Source of the DNA: Arcicella sp038230735
Lineage (GTDB): Bacteria; Bacteroidota; Bacteroidia; Cytophagales; Spirosomataceae
DNA length: 64,000 nucleotides
Assembly: GCA_038230735.1 (NCBI GenBank)
Contig: JBBRMR010000017.1
Coordinates: forward strand, 10,953 to 74,952
Direction: 5' to 3'
The translations under genes were made by a program, and so were the position numbers. Below the pieces are notes generated by a model that did no database searches, had not been told where the DNA came from, and saw only the letters and a list, made by a program, of their open reading frames with translations. The stretch's first letter is position 1, and the number at the start of each line of letters is the position of its first letter. This document shows positions 44,294 through 53,507 of this stretch, piece after piece.

Positions 44294-45355
44294 ATGAAAA
44301 TATTAATCACGGGCGGAGCGGGCTTCGTTGGTTCGGCACTTGCCATTAACCTCAAAACTAATTATCCACAATACGAAGTTATCTGTTTGGATAACCTCAA
44401 ACGCAAAGGTTCAGAACTCAATTTACCTCGTTTAGCGAAAGTTGGGGCAGTTTTCGTGCATGGTGACATTCGGAATAAAGAAGATTTTGATACTTTGCCC
44501 AAGGTGGATTTCGTCATTGAAGCCTCGGCAGAACCTTCCGTTTTGGCAGGCTTGGATGGTACGCCAGATTATTTGATAAATACCAATTTAATGGGTACAA
44601 TCAACTGTTTGAATTATACCAAAAAGTGTGGGGCAGCCTTTATTTTCCTTTCCACGAGCCGAATTTATCCCATCAAAGCCATTGAAAAATTGAACTTTGA
44701 GGAAGCAGAAACTCGCTTTGTACTATCTGATAATCAGTCCGTTAGAGGGGTTTCTGCCAAAGGAATTGCCGAAGATTTTCCCTTGGATGGAGCAAGGTCA
44801 TTGTACGGAGCCACCAAATTGGCTTCCGAATTGATGATTCACGAATACAACGAATTTTATGGCATGAAAACCGTCATCAATCGTTGTGGCGTACTGACGG
44901 GTCCTTGGCAAATGGGTAAAATAGACCAAGGCGTTATGGTGCTTTGGGTAGCAAAACATTTCTGGGAACAAAAATTAGCTTACATCGGCTACGGTGGTTC
45001 GGGCAGACAGACCCGTGATATGTTGCACGTAAAAGATTTATACAAACTTGTTGATTATCAGCTACATAACATGGATGTCGTAAATGGTGAAATTCTGAAT
45101 GTTGGTGGTGGCGTAGAGGTTAGTGCCTCTTTGCAGGAACTCACCAAAATCTGTCAGGAAGTTACGGGCAAGACCATTCCCATCAGTCAAGTAGCCGAAA
45201 ACCGTGCGGCAGATATTCGTTTGTACGTTACCGATAACAGTAAAGTAACGACACTAACGGGCTGGAAACCAGAGACATCCATGAAGCAAATCGTTACGGA
45301 AATTACCGAATGGATTGCGGAAAATGAAGAGGCTTTGGCGTATGTTTTGAAGTAA
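44294..45355 (+). CDS. NAD-dependent sugar-nucleotide epimerase (CDP-paratose 2-epimerase-like)
   Basis: The 353-residue extended short-chain dehydrogenase has the NAD loop GGAGFVG (7-13), active-site LSTSRIYP (119-126) and YGATK with Tyr171 and Lys175. The RIYP and NRCGVLTGPWQMGKIDQG segments resemble CDP-tyvelose/paratose epimerases, which make 3,6-dideoxyhexoses for surface polysaccharide. The assignment to that subgroup is weaker than the general fold. No glycosyltransferases or CDP-sugar dehydratase genes are nearby, so the substrate is uncertain. Confidence 0.8.
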   Translation: MKILITGGAGFVGSALAINLKTNYPQYEVICLDNLKRKGSELNLPRLAKVGAVFVHGDIRNKEDFDTLPKVDFVIEASAEPSVLAGLDGTPDYLINTNLMGTINCLNYTKKCGAAFIFLSTSRIYPIKAIEKLNFEEAETRFVLSDNQSVRGVSAKGIAEDFPLDGARSLYGATKLASELMIHEYNEFYGMKTVINRCGVLTGPWQMGKIDQGVMVLWVAKHFWEQKLAYIGYGGSGRQTRDMLHVKDLYKLVDYQLHNMDVVNGEILNVGGGVEVSASLQELTKICQEVTGKTIPISQVAENRAADIRLYVTDNSKVTTLTGWKPETSMKQIVTEITEWIAENEEALAYVLK

Positions 45356-45357
45356 AA

Positions 45358-45462
45358 ATGTCTATGAGTTGAAAGTTTATGAGTTAAAAGCCAGTAAGTT
45401 TTTTCGTAAAGAGAAAAATTATGTTTACTCATAAACTTTTCACTCATAAACTCTCTTGCTTT
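45358..45462. repeat. Inverted heptad repeat pair
   Basis: GTCTATG, AGTTGAA, AGTTTAT, GAGTTAA on the left and ACTCATA, AACTTTT, CACTCAT, AAACTCT on the right are complementary around a 40-bp A+T-rich centre, directly after the epimerase stop. Confidence 0.7.
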
Positions 45463-45543
45463 ATAAATAATTGACTCTCAACAATTAACGTAAAGATTTA
45501 TTCAGTATATTCGTTCTGTAAAACACAAACCCGCTAATGGATT

Positions 45544-46206
45544 ATGAAAAAACTCTTACTTATTCTCTTACTATTGCCCTTGCTTACTACTGCTCAAATT
45601 CAGGTCAGCACGAGTCTTGGGTATGCCATCGAAGGTGGGTTCAATAATAATGCCAATTTTGCGGGTTCAAGTATGGAACTGAGCCTACGAAAACACATTT
45701 CCGAGAAATTCAGAATCACCGCCACAACGGGTGCTTATGATATGCGTAAGGGATTGGTAGCGGTTTCAAACGTTGATTATTCCTCAAAACTCTACGGATA
45801 TTCTTATAAAACCATCGTTCCCGTAACAGTGGGAGGGGAATATTATTTATTGAGTAAAACCCTGCTTAAACCTTTCGTGGGACTTGAAACAGGTGTTTTT
45901 TATACGGATAGACAATTGAATATCAATGAAACTTATCGTTCTTATGCCTCTTCGGTTGCAACTTGTAATAGTTTAAATTGGGGGTTTTCGCCAAGTATAG
46001 GCTTACATATTCAAGAGTCTGCCGATAGATTAGGAATCTTTGTCAAGGTAAAATATACAGGAATGACGGCTCAAAACTGTTCGGGATATGCGGATTTGGT
46101 TGGCGTAAGCGGAGGACTGACGTTTAAGTTTGGAAAAAAACTCAACTGGCGACCACCCGTAATTGAAGTACCAAAAACAACGCCATATTATGAAATTAAA
46201 AAATAA
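45544..46206 (+). CDS. Outer-membrane beta-barrel protein, unknown role
   Basis: The 220-residue protein starts with a short signal peptide (MKKLLLILLLLPLLTTA-Q). It has repeated barrel-type strands: ISEKFRITATTGAYDM, KPFVGLETGVFYTDR, VGVSGGLTFKFGKKL. A proline-rich tail (RPPVIEVPKTTPYYEIKK) follows the last strand and could cross the periplasm or interact with the cell wall. It has no recognised motif. It converges on ettA. Confidence 0.65.
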   Translation: MKKLLLILLLLPLLTTAQIQVSTSLGYAIEGGFNNNANFAGSSMELSLRKHISEKFRITATTGAYDMRKGLVAVSNVDYSSKLYGYSYKTIVPVTVGGEYYLLSKTLLKPFVGLETGVFYTDRQLNINETYRSYASSVATCNSLNWGFSPSIGLHIQESADRLGIFVKVKYTGMTAQNCSGYADLVGVSGGLTFKFGKKLNWRPPVIEVPKTTPYYEIKK

Positions 46207-46281
46207 TGGATGAATTGGTAATTCTTAAAAGTGTTGATGATAGATAACCATGTATTTGGATAATTTTGATTCATGAAGACG

Positions 46282-46338
46282 GGGTGTCGCCCAGTAATAT
46301 TAGTCAATTGTTCATCCGTATTCCGTTGGGCGACAATC
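46282..46338. repeat. Inverted repeat, 10-bp arms
   Basis: GTGTCGCCCA and TGGGCGACA are complementary around 34 bp of A+T-rich DNA in the gap between convergent genes. It could be a decayed repeat copy or a weak terminator. Confidence 0.4.
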
Positions 46339-46461
46339 GGCTGGGCGGCAATCCACATGAGCATACAGATTTTTATTCCAATAAATGCCACATTTCATTT
46401 CATTTATCGAAATAAAACCTACACTCCGAAGGTTACACACCTCGTTCAAATCCACAATCCT

Positions 46462-48132
46462 TCAATCCCCCAATTTCTTGTAACGAATCCGCTTCGGGGT
46501 TGCATCGTTACCCAAACGTTTCTTACGGTTTTCTTCGTAATCCGAGAAGTTTCCTTCAAACCAATAAACCTGCGAATCTCCTTCAAATGCCAAGATATGC
46601 GTGGCAATTCTATCTAAAAACCACCTATCATGGGAAATCACTACTGCACAACCGCCAAAGTTTTCTAAGGCTTCTTCCAAAGCCCGTAACGTATTGACAT
46701 CCAAGTCGTTAGTCGGTTCATCTAATAATAAAAGATTCGCTCCTTCCTTCAACATCATCGCCAAATGCACTCGATTTCGCTCTCCGCCCGATAAGTTTCC
46801 AATCTTCTTTTCTTGGTCAGCTCCGTTAAAATTGAATTTACTTACATACGCCCGAGCGTTCACTTGCCGTCCGCCTAAAAGCGTCATTTCTGTTCCGCCC
46901 GAAACTAATTCAAAAACCGATTTTTCAGCCGCTAATTGATTATGTTCTTGATCAACGTAAGCCATCTGTACGGTTTCGCCCACTTCAAATGTTCCTGCAT
47001 CGGGTTGAACTTGCCCCGTGATGAGTTTGAAAAGCGTTGATTTACCCGCACCATTGGGTCCAATTATCCCCACAATTCCCGCAGGAGGTAATGAGAATGT
47101 AAGATTATCGAATAGCAATTTATCTCCGTAAGCCTTCGTAACGTTCTGAACCTCAATGACTTTATTTCCTAATCTTGGTCCTGCTGGGATGAATAATTCT
47201 AATTTATCTTCCTTCTGGCGGTTTTCTTCCGACATCAATTTATCGTAGGCTTCCAAACGAGCTTTCGATTTTGCCTGACGAGCTTTTGGCGACATTCTCA
47301 CCCATTCCAATTCTCGTTGCAATGTTTTCTGACGGCGAGATTCGGTCTTTTCTTCCTTCGCTAAACGATTATGCTTTTGTTCTAACCAGGAAGAATAATT
47401 CCCTTTCCACGGAATACCTTCGCCTCGGTCTAATTCCAAAATCCAACCCGCTACGTTATCCAAGAAATATCTATCGTGGGTTACGGCAATCACCGTTCCT
47501 TTGTATTGACGCAAATGTTCTTCTAACCAAAGGACAGACTCCGCATCCAAATGGTTGGTGGGTTCATCCAATAATAAAACGTCTGGTTCTTGTAAAAGTA
47601 GGCGACAAAGAGCAACACGCCGTTTTTCACCTCCCGAAAGATTAGCAACGTTTTGGTCGGACGGTGGACAACGCAAAGCATCCATGGCCCGTTCCAAACG
47701 AGTATCCAATTCCCAAGCATTGTGATGGTCGAGTTTTTCTTGCACTGTCCCTTGTCGGTCTAATAATTTATCAAAATCCGCATCGGGGTCGCCAAAGGCT
47801 TCGTTGATTTCATCAAATTCTTTCAATAAAGCCACCACTTCGGCAACGCCTTCCTCCACGATTTCTTTGACGGTTTTAGTAGGGTCAAGTTCAGGTTCTT
47901 GCTCCAACATTCCAACAGAATACCCCTGCGAGAACACAATATCACCCGTATAGCTTTTGTCTTTCCCCGCAATAATTCTGAGGAGCGATGACTTTCCCGA
48001 GCCATTTAAACCCAAAACGCCAATTTTCGCTCCATAGAAAAAGGAGAGGTAAATATTTTTTAAGATTTGTTTTTGAGGTGGAACGGTTTTTGAAACTCGC
48101 TCCATTGAAAAGATAATGGTTTCTTGACTCAT
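46462..48132 (-). CDS. ettA: Energy-dependent translational throttle protein EttA (ABC-F)
   Basis: EttA binds the ribosomal E site and gates entry into elongation according to ATP/ADP ratio. The 556-residue protein has two ABC ATPase domains without membrane segments: Walker A GLNGSGKSS (41-49) and GPNGAGKST, signatures LSGGEKRRVAL and LSGGERNRVHL, and DEPTNHLD and DEPTNDLD. The inserted arm and linker are of EttA length, and the N-terminus (IIFSMERVSKTVPPQKQILK) matches EttA closely. It is monocistronic, with a TATCTTTG element 85 bp upstream. Confidence 0.95.
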   Translation of the reverse strand: MSQETIIFSMERVSKTVPPQKQILKNIYLSFFYGAKIGVLGLNGSGKSSLLRIIAGKDKSYTGDIVFSQGYSVGMLEQEPELDPTKTVKEIVEEGVAEVVALLKEFDEINEAFGDPDADFDKLLDRQGTVQEKLDHHNAWELDTRLERAMDALRCPPSDQNVANLSGGEKRRVALCRLLLQEPDVLLLDEPTNHLDAESVLWLEEHLRQYKGTVIAVTHDRYFLDNVAGWILELDRGEGIPWKGNYSSWLEQKHNRLAKEEKTESRRQKTLQRELEWVRMSPKARQAKSKARLEAYDKLMSEENRQKEDKLELFIPAGPRLGNKVIEVQNVTKAYGDKLLFDNLTFSLPPAGIVGIIGPNGAGKSTLFKLITGQVQPDAGTFEVGETVQMAYVDQEHNQLAAEKSVFELVSGGTEMTLLGGRQVNARAYVSKFNFNGADQEKKIGNLSGGERNRVHLAMMLKEGANLLLLDEPTNDLDVNTLRALEEALENFGGCAVVISHDRWFLDRIATHILAFEGDSQVYWFEGNFSDYEENRKKRLGNDATPKRIRYKKLGD

Positions 48133-48531
48133 GTATATTTTTGATTTTTGGGTTTGATGGATTTTGAAGAATAGTAAACAACATTTACATTAAAACTTAC
48201 ATTAAAATCCTCAATCGCAAAGATAATAATAATTGACGGTTTTGGAATTTTGTATTTTGCCCCCTGACCCCAAAAGGAGACTTTTCGTTATTTTTTTCTT
48301 ATAAATTCCGTCTTTGGGGATTAGAAGGCTGAAAATTATTACCACTCAATGGATTATGTGAGTAAAAGATTAGATTTTTTGCTGAAAATCAGTAAATTGC
48401 AGGAAATTATATATCATAACCCACAAACAAAATTAGTATAAGGAACTACTAAAAAATTAATTAACCTAAACCATGAATCCCTTAGAGTAATGTGCCTTGC
48501 CAGAAGCTCTAATCATGCACAAAGTAAACCA
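48133..48531. other. Gap between ettA and DUF349 gene
   Basis: The stretch between the divergent genes holds the ettA -7 element (minus-strand TATCTTTG at 48218-48225). A tiny ORF of five codons (ATG at 48473, MNPLE) has a stop that overlaps an ATG at 48490, in frame with the main gene. No other feature was recognised. Confidence 0.45.
48218..48225 (-). promoter_or_regulatory. -7 promoter element for ettA
   Basis: On the minus strand the octamer is TATCTTTG, a full TAnnTTTG match, 86 bp upstream of the ettA ATG. Confidence 0.45.
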
Positions 48532-49812
48532 ATGGAAAACACAATTAAAAACCCCGCCGAGTATGGCTACTGTAAAGACGGCAAAGTCTATTTAAAAAGC
48601 TACTCTGAGTACGAAGAACGTCAAATTGGCGTTGTCAGAAACACCGAAGAAGAAGCCCTTCAATATTTTGTGAATCGCTTCTCTATTGCTGAAAATAAAG
48701 TAAGCACCCTGTTTGAACAAGTGGAAGAAGCCCAAAATAAAGGCTCTTATTTGACCAAACTTCTCCAACTCAGTAAAAGCCTCACCGAATTTGATGGTCT
48801 CGGAAATTTTATTCCCTTGCTCGAACGTTTAGACAGCCTGGAACTCGATTTGCGTGAATTGATTTTGAATAATCAAATCAAAAACCTTGAAATCAAGAAG
48901 GCTTTAATTTCGGAATTGGAAGAAGCGGCTAAGAGTGAAGACTGGGCAGTGGCAACCGAAGACATTATGGAGATTAAATCCAAATGGCTGAAAACTGGTC
49001 CTGTCGATAAAGCTCTTCAAGATGGTGTAGAAGGGGATTTTGATGGAATTGTTGATGATTTCTTCGTGCGTCGTCGTGAATATTACGCAGAGAAAAATCG
49101 TGTTATTGACGAAAAATTAGCGACTCTTCAACGCATTGTGGATGATGCCCGTAACCTCCGTTATGAAAAAGATGTGGATGTGGCTTTTGAAACCATCAAA
49201 AACTTGCAAAAGGAGTGGAAAACAATAGTAAATGTGCCACCCAAAAAGCAAAGTATGCTTTGGAAGCAATTCAAGCGTTCTAATGATTTCTTCTTCGAGC
49301 GTTATAATCGTGAGAAGGGTATTGTTATGACCATAAGAATTGATCCACGGGTTCAACAAATGAAAGAAATGACGACTGAATTGGAGAATTTATTGAAAAT
49401 CCAGTCTCAGATTCCACAAACTACCGAGAAAGCGAAAGACTTTTTGGTGAAATGGAAGGAATTATCTGCCCAAACTAAAAATCTTGACCGCAGCATCGCT
49501 GAGCGTTTCAGAAATGTTTGTGATAAGATTTTTGAAATGAATTATCTATTAAGAGTAATCAGTTATCGCCACCCAGCCTTAGATGACAAACCAAGAGTTG
49601 AACAGTTGAAAATCATGATTAATCAGATGGATTACATGACCAAAAAAGAGAAAAACGAATTGGACGCTTTCATTACGGATTCTCAATACGCTGGTCAGAT
49701 GGGCGATAAATTAGTAATGAACAAAATCAATACCCAAAAACGCAAAATTTCGATGAAAGAAACCCTTTTGATTGAATTCAAGAAAGAACTTGAGGTTTTA
49801 TTGGGGCAGTAA
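48532..49812 (+). CDS. DUF349-containing coiled-coil protein
   Basis: The ATG at 48532 (MENTIKNPAEYGY) gives 426 residues; the upstream ATG at 48490 adds 14 residues that do not look like the family start. The protein is almost wholly helical, with repeated blocks W-K-T-G-P/V (IKSKWLKTGPVDK, LQKEWKTIVNVPPKK, LVKWKELSAQTKN) typical of DUF349 repeats. DUF349 proteins have no firmly established role. The gene stands alone in the plus direction between ettA and a repeat-rich gap. Confidence 0.75.
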   Translation: MENTIKNPAEYGYCKDGKVYLKSYSEYEERQIGVVRNTEEEALQYFVNRFSIAENKVSTLFEQVEEAQNKGSYLTKLLQLSKSLTEFDGLGNFIPLLERLDSLELDLRELILNNQIKNLEIKKALISELEEAAKSEDWAVATEDIMEIKSKWLKTGPVDKALQDGVEGDFDGIVDDFFVRRREYYAEKNRVIDEKLATLQRIVDDARNLRYEKDVDVAFETIKNLQKEWKTIVNVPPKKQSMLWKQFKRSNDFFFERYNREKGIVMTIRIDPRVQQMKEMTTELENLLKIQSQIPQTTEKAKDFLVKWKELSAQTKNLDRSIAERFRNVCDKIFEMNYLLRVISYRHPALDDKPRVEQLKIMINQMDYMTKKEKNELDAFITDSQYAGQMGDKLVMNKINTQKRKISMKETLLIEFKKELEVLLGQ

Positions 49813-49845
49813 AAAGTAAAGAGGTGTGAGTAATGAGTATTTTAC
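49813..49845. repeat. Short heptad repeat
   Basis: GTGTGAG, TAATGAG, TATTTTA are three 7-bp units directly after the DUF349 stop, of the same type as those at 33.3 kb. Confidence 0.45.
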
Positions 49846-49861
49846 TTGCTGATGTTTATAG

Positions 49862-49902
49862 AAAAGCCTTTTCAGTGTGAACTGGGAAGGCTTTTTGTTT
49901 TT
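49862..49902 (+). terminator. Terminator after DUF349 gene
   Basis: AAAAGCCTT...CAGT pairs with ACTG...AAGGCTTTTT, with small internal mismatches, followed by T-rich sequence. Confidence 0.75.
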
Positions 49903-49903
49903 C

Positions 49904-50006
49904 CTCGCCCCGTGGTTGGTGTTCCCACCAAACACACGTGCGTAAGCACACGTACTAAGATTGCTTACGCAAGTATGTTTGGTGGAGACACCAACCACGG
50001 GACGAA
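49904..50006. repeat. Complete GTGGTTGGTGT-family palindrome
   Basis: Outer arms CGCCCCGTGGTTGGTGTTCC and GGAGACACCAACCACGGGAC, and inner TGCGTAAGC with GCTTACGCA, form a nested stem-loop of about 100 bp. It is the best-preserved member of the family represented at 43.8 kb and within uvrA. Confidence 0.8.
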
Positions 50007-50113
50007 ATTAGTCGCTCGCATCTTGCGAGTAACAGCTATTATTAGGCTTCAACCTGACAAAATTAAACCTTCCCAACCCTCAAACTGTCTTACCCACAAA
50101 AAATAAGACCGTT

Positions 50114-51544
50114 ATGAAAATTTCCAATCAGATAAAAATAGAGCATTTATTCCAGCGTGCGGGCTTTGGAGCTACGCCCATTCAGATACAAGAATTTGAA
50201 GATAAATCACCTTCAAAAGTGATGAAATATTTGCTGAAAGGTTCAGAAGAAATAAAGCCTTTGATAATAATAGAGGAAGAAAATGTCAATATTGTCAAGA
50301 GAAAAGCCCTAAAAGATACTTGGCTGATGGGTGGTACTTTATCCACCGAAATGATTAAAAAACGATTAAAAGAAAACCGTGAGAAAATCACCGATTTGAA
50401 TTTCCTTTGGGTTATTAAAATGGCTTCGGGCGAAGGAATGTTGCGGGAGAAAATGACGTTGTTTTGGCATGGTCATTTCGCTTGTAGGAGTCGTCAGCCA
50501 CTTTTTGACCAACAACTTAATAATGTTGTCCGTGAAAATGCTTTGGGCAAATTTGGCGACTTGCTTTTAGCCGTTTCTAAAAGCCCTGCCATGTTACAAT
50601 TCCTTAATAATCAGCAAAATAGAAAGGATTCTCCCAATGAGAATTTTGCTCGGGAAGTAATGGAATTATTCACTTTGGGGCGTGGAAATTATACTGAACA
50701 CGATATTAAAGAAGCCGCTCGTGCTTTTACGGGTTGGGGGTTTAATGGACAAGGAGAATTTGTTTTCAGAGACCGACAACACGATGCAGGAGAAAAGGTT
50801 TTTCAGGGCAAAATGGGTAATTTCAAAGGCGAAGATATTATCAAAATTATTCTTCAAAATCCTAAAACAGCCACTTTTATTACTACCAAAATTTATCGTT
50901 ATTTTGTGAATGAAAATCCCAATAATCAGATAATTGATAAATTAGCAAAACGTTTTCATTCTACTGGTTATGACTTGGCAGATTTAATGGAAAGTATCTT
51001 CACGAGTGATTGGTTTTATAAATCTGAAAATATTGGTACTCGCATAAAATCGCCCATTGAATTGTTGGTGGGTATGCAACGAAATTTTGGCATTTCTTTT
51101 GAGCATAAACAAGCCGTTTTATTTATCCAGAAATCATTAGGGCAAATTTTATTTTACCCGCCTAACGTAGCGGGATGGTCGGGAGGCAAAAATTGGATTG
51201 ATTCTTCAACACTTTTAACCCGAATGAAATTACCCGAAATCATTTTTGAAGCTGCCGAAGTAACTTTTAAACCCAAAGATGATGGCGATGTAAACACGGA
51301 ATATTTGAGCAAAAAAGTCAATAGAATTCAAGCTAAAATAGATTGGCAATCCTTTGAAAATGTTTTCACCAGTAATAATTCGCAGGATTTAATCAATAAA
51401 ATGGAATCTTATTTATTATCTCGACCTATGTCTGAACCACAAAAAAAGATGATTCAGAGCAGAACCGAAGGGAAATTATACGTTGAATTAGTGCGAATAA
51501 TTGCTCAAAACATTGCTTCCTTGCCTGAATATCAGTTGGGATAA
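50114..51544 (+). CDS. DUF1800 family protein
   Basis: The 476-residue protein has the usual DUF1800 landmarks in order: HLFQRAGFGATPIQI (12-26), LREKMTLFWHGHFAC, NFAREVMELFTLGRGNYTE, AARAFTGWGF, and near the C-terminus PPNVAGWSGGKNWIDSSTL. Family members are frequently encoded beside a DUF1501 (sulfatase-like) protein and exported, but their function is unknown. Here no DUF1501 gene follows, and no classical signal peptide is seen from the ATG at 50114, which is atypical. Confidence 0.85.
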   Translation: MKISNQIKIEHLFQRAGFGATPIQIQEFEDKSPSKVMKYLLKGSEEIKPLIIIEEENVNIVKRKALKDTWLMGGTLSTEMIKKRLKENREKITDLNFLWVIKMASGEGMLREKMTLFWHGHFACRSRQPLFDQQLNNVVRENALGKFGDLLLAVSKSPAMLQFLNNQQNRKDSPNENFAREVMELFTLGRGNYTEHDIKEAARAFTGWGFNGQGEFVFRDRQHDAGEKVFQGKMGNFKGEDIIKIILQNPKTATFITTKIYRYFVNENPNNQIIDKLAKRFHSTGYDLADLMESIFTSDWFYKSENIGTRIKSPIELLVGMQRNFGISFEHKQAVLFIQKSLGQILFYPPNVAGWSGGKNWIDSSTLLTRMKLPEIIFEAAEVTFKPKDDGDVNTEYLSKKVNRIQAKIDWQSFENVFTSNNSQDLINKMESYLLSRPMSEPQKKMIQSRTEGKLYVELVRIIAQNIASLPEYQLG

Positions 51545-51561
51545 ATATTTATTCTCTTTTT

Positions 51562-51600
51562 CTTTTGCAATACTGTTGCAATATGTTATTTTTGCAACAT
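51562..51600 (+). promoter_or_regulatory. Promoter with overlapping GTTGCAA/TTGCAAC palindrome
   Basis: TTTTG (51563-51567), then 19 bp, then TATTTTTG (51587-51594) is a full -33/-7 match. GTTGCAA (51575-51581) and TTGCAAC (51592-51598) form an inverted repeat that overlaps the -7 element and runs up to the ATG at 51599. TTGCAATA (51565-51572) repeats directly upstream. The spacing suggests a repressor site and a near-leaderless transcript. Confidence 0.6.
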
Positions 51601-51994
51601 GATTACATTTGCTAAACATACACATGAACATAGTAAAGTAGAAAAGGTAGGATTTTACTTGTCCGTGGCTTGTGCGATTCACTGTATTGCTACACCCATT
51701 TTGATTACACTTTTGCCATTTTTGGGAAGTAGTTTTGTGGGAAATCATTCATGGGAGCTTTGGTTCATTGGTGGAAGTTTGGTGTTGGCAGCAATTATTT
51801 TATTTACTGATTATTTGAAGCATAAAAATCTAATTCCAATGAGTTTATTGCTTGGAACTTTGGTAATTAAAACTCTTGAAATCTTATGGTTAGAACATCA
51901 ATACGAGTTTATCACGGGTAGTTTAGGAGCTTTTTTTATTGCCTTGGCTTATTTTCTGAACTGGAAATATAAGGCAAAGGCTTGTGCTTGTTGA
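51599..51994 (+). CDS. MerC-domain membrane protein
   Basis: The 131-residue protein has about four hydrophobic helices. The first contains ACAIHCIATPIL, matching the metal-binding CxxxC-type motif of the MerC family. Additional candidate ligands occur at the N-terminus (HTHEH) and C-terminus (KACAC). MerC was described as a mercuric-ion membrane transporter; in Bacteroidota such genes also occur with zinc-responsive regulators, but no mer genes or Fur-family gene lie here. Metal specificity is therefore unknown. The start ATG at 51599 places the gene almost at the predicted transcription start. Confidence 0.78.
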   Translation: MITFAKHTHEHSKVEKVGFYLSVACAIHCIATPILITLLPFLGSSFVGNHSWELWFIGGSLVLAAIILFTDYLKHKNLIPMSLLLGTLVIKTLEILWLEHQYEFITGSLGAFFIALAYFLNWKYKAKACAC

Positions 51995-52062
51995 AACCAC
52001 ATAGAGATGATAGGTAGGATAGAAAAATAGATTTGGTAAAAAAATAGAATAGCTTGAAATTT

Positions 52063-52103
52063 AAAAAAAGCTTCTCAATTTAGTTTTAAGAGGCTTTTTT
52101 GTG
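52063..52103 (+). terminator. Terminator after merC-like gene
   Basis: AAAAAAGCTTCT pairs with AGAGGCTTTTTT (one wobble pair) around 12-15 nt, with a T run. Confidence 0.7.
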
Positions 52104-52130
52104 AACAGGTAAATCAAAATCTCTTTTATA

Positions 52131-53507
52131 TTATTTCCTCCAGCCCAACTTATTTACTGCCGTTCCCGCTGCAATACCCATTCTTAAACCTTCCTCACAA
52201 TCCATTCTGAAATGAACGCCCAGCGGTATTCTCGAATACGCATTTTCGTAAGCCATCTCATCAAAACTTTTGAAACTACGTGGTTTACCGATAAATTCTG
52301 TTCTGCCCAAATGGCAATTGTCAGTTAGGGCATAATTTGCTCCGTAAATATCGGTCAAAGCCGCCGCCGCTGCTCCTCCAAAAGTTGAATGTCCCGAAGG
52401 ATAGGCTGGGAACGGAGGCGTTATGCCATCCACTTTTTTGAGTGGATTATTCAATTTACTCGTCCAAATTGGATTAATTACTCTACGAATATAAGAGGTT
52501 GGACGCTCTACATTATAGGTATATTTTGAATTCCAACAGGCTACACCCGCATCATTCAAGCCCAAAGAGACCTTTGCGTAAGTGTAAATGGCTTTTTCTA
52601 AGGATACTTTTTCCTTACGGATAACTTGTTGCGAAATGGCAATCCAGCGTCCTGCGGGTTCAAAAGTCAATTGGTAAATATCATCACTCCAAAATTCACC
52701 AATCCATTGTTGTTCATAACTTAGTGGCGTAGTCATTTGATGCACCTCAAATGCCTGAGTGAAAAATCTGGAAGTGGGCTGGTTACTGTATGCGATGGGT
52801 GCTTTCGCCAATTTTTCACTTTCAGAAATCACGAAAACTCTTGCTTTGCCCCATTGTGGTAACATTGCTTTGCCATAATCTGGAAACGTGGGTTGCCATT
52901 TACCTTCTCCAACAGGTGCAACGTAATCAGTAGGTTGATTATTTAGATAACCTACATTTCCGATAACATCCGTTTTAGCATAATCAAAAACTGCCTTCGC
53001 AACGTCCTGAGCGAATATTTTGGAACGAGATAACTCATCAGTTGCAATTTTAGTAGCATCAAATTTTTGGTATTGCGTTTCTATCGAAGCCTTATATACG
53101 TTCGTTACGTGGGGGAAGAAGTTTTTCATCATCACGTAATATACTTCGTTTGAAATAACTTGTTCGTTGTAAGTTTTACCAGTTTCACGCTTAGGAATCG
53201 TTAAACCCGCAAAATTAGGGGCAATAGAATTATAAGCAGTAGAATTTGGAACAACTGCTTCATAAGCCGCCAAATTGATATATGCCAATGAACGAGCCGC
53301 AACGGGCGGACGAAAACCTGAGGCATATCGTTCAACTTCCAAGAAATTATCCATCCATTCTACAGCAACGGTAGCGGCAATCTGATTGTTTTCAGAAGGC
53401 GTAGTTTCATCTTTGGTCTTACAAGCTGAAACCAAAAAAATGGATAAAATGACAAATAAGGGGGCATAAGTCTGCCTCAAAGATAAATTTGAGTAAAAAA
53501 ATCTCAT
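52131..53507 (-). CDS. PAP2/vanadium haloperoxidase-type lipoprotein
   Basis: The 458-residue lipoprotein (Cys29 in LVSAC) has the three PAP2 motifs: YTYNVERPTSYIRR for motif 1, YPSGHSTFGGAA for motif 2 and SRIPLGVHFRMD for motif 3. These supply the phosphate- or vanadate-binding Arg, Ser, Gly, His and Arg residues. The long N-terminal helical part (about 45-300) and overall size fit the bacterial vanadium-dependent haloperoxidase group rather than small membrane PAP2 phosphatases. Halide use versus phosphatase activity cannot be told from sequence. It is probably attached to a membrane facing the periplasm or surface. Confidence 0.82.
   Translation of the reverse strand: MRFFYSNLSLRQTYAPLFVILSIFLVSACKTKDETTPSENNQIAATVAVEWMDNFLEVERYASGFRPPVAARSLAYINLAAYEAVVPNSTAYNSIAPNFAGLTIPKRETGKTYNEQVISNEVYYVMMKNFFPHVTNVYKASIETQYQKFDATKIATDELSRSKIFAQDVAKAVFDYAKTDVIGNVGYLNNQPTDYVAPVGEGKWQPTFPDYGKAMLPQWGKARVFVISESEKLAKAPIAYSNQPTSRFFTQAFEVHQMTTPLSYEQQWIGEFWSDDIYQLTFEPAGRWIAISQQVIRKEKVSLEKAIYTYAKVSLGLNDAGVACWNSKYTYNVERPTSYIRRVINPIWTSKLNNPLKKVDGITPPFPAYPSGHSTFGGAAAAALTDIYGANYALTDNCHLGRTEFIGKPRSFKSFDEMAYENAYSRIPLGVHFRMDCEEGLRMGIAAGTAVNKLGWRK

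Noticed and set aside
49798..49998. Small ORFs across the palindrome at 49.9 kb
   Set aside because: Both strands give similar peptides because the DNA is palindromic; no start context or family resemblance.
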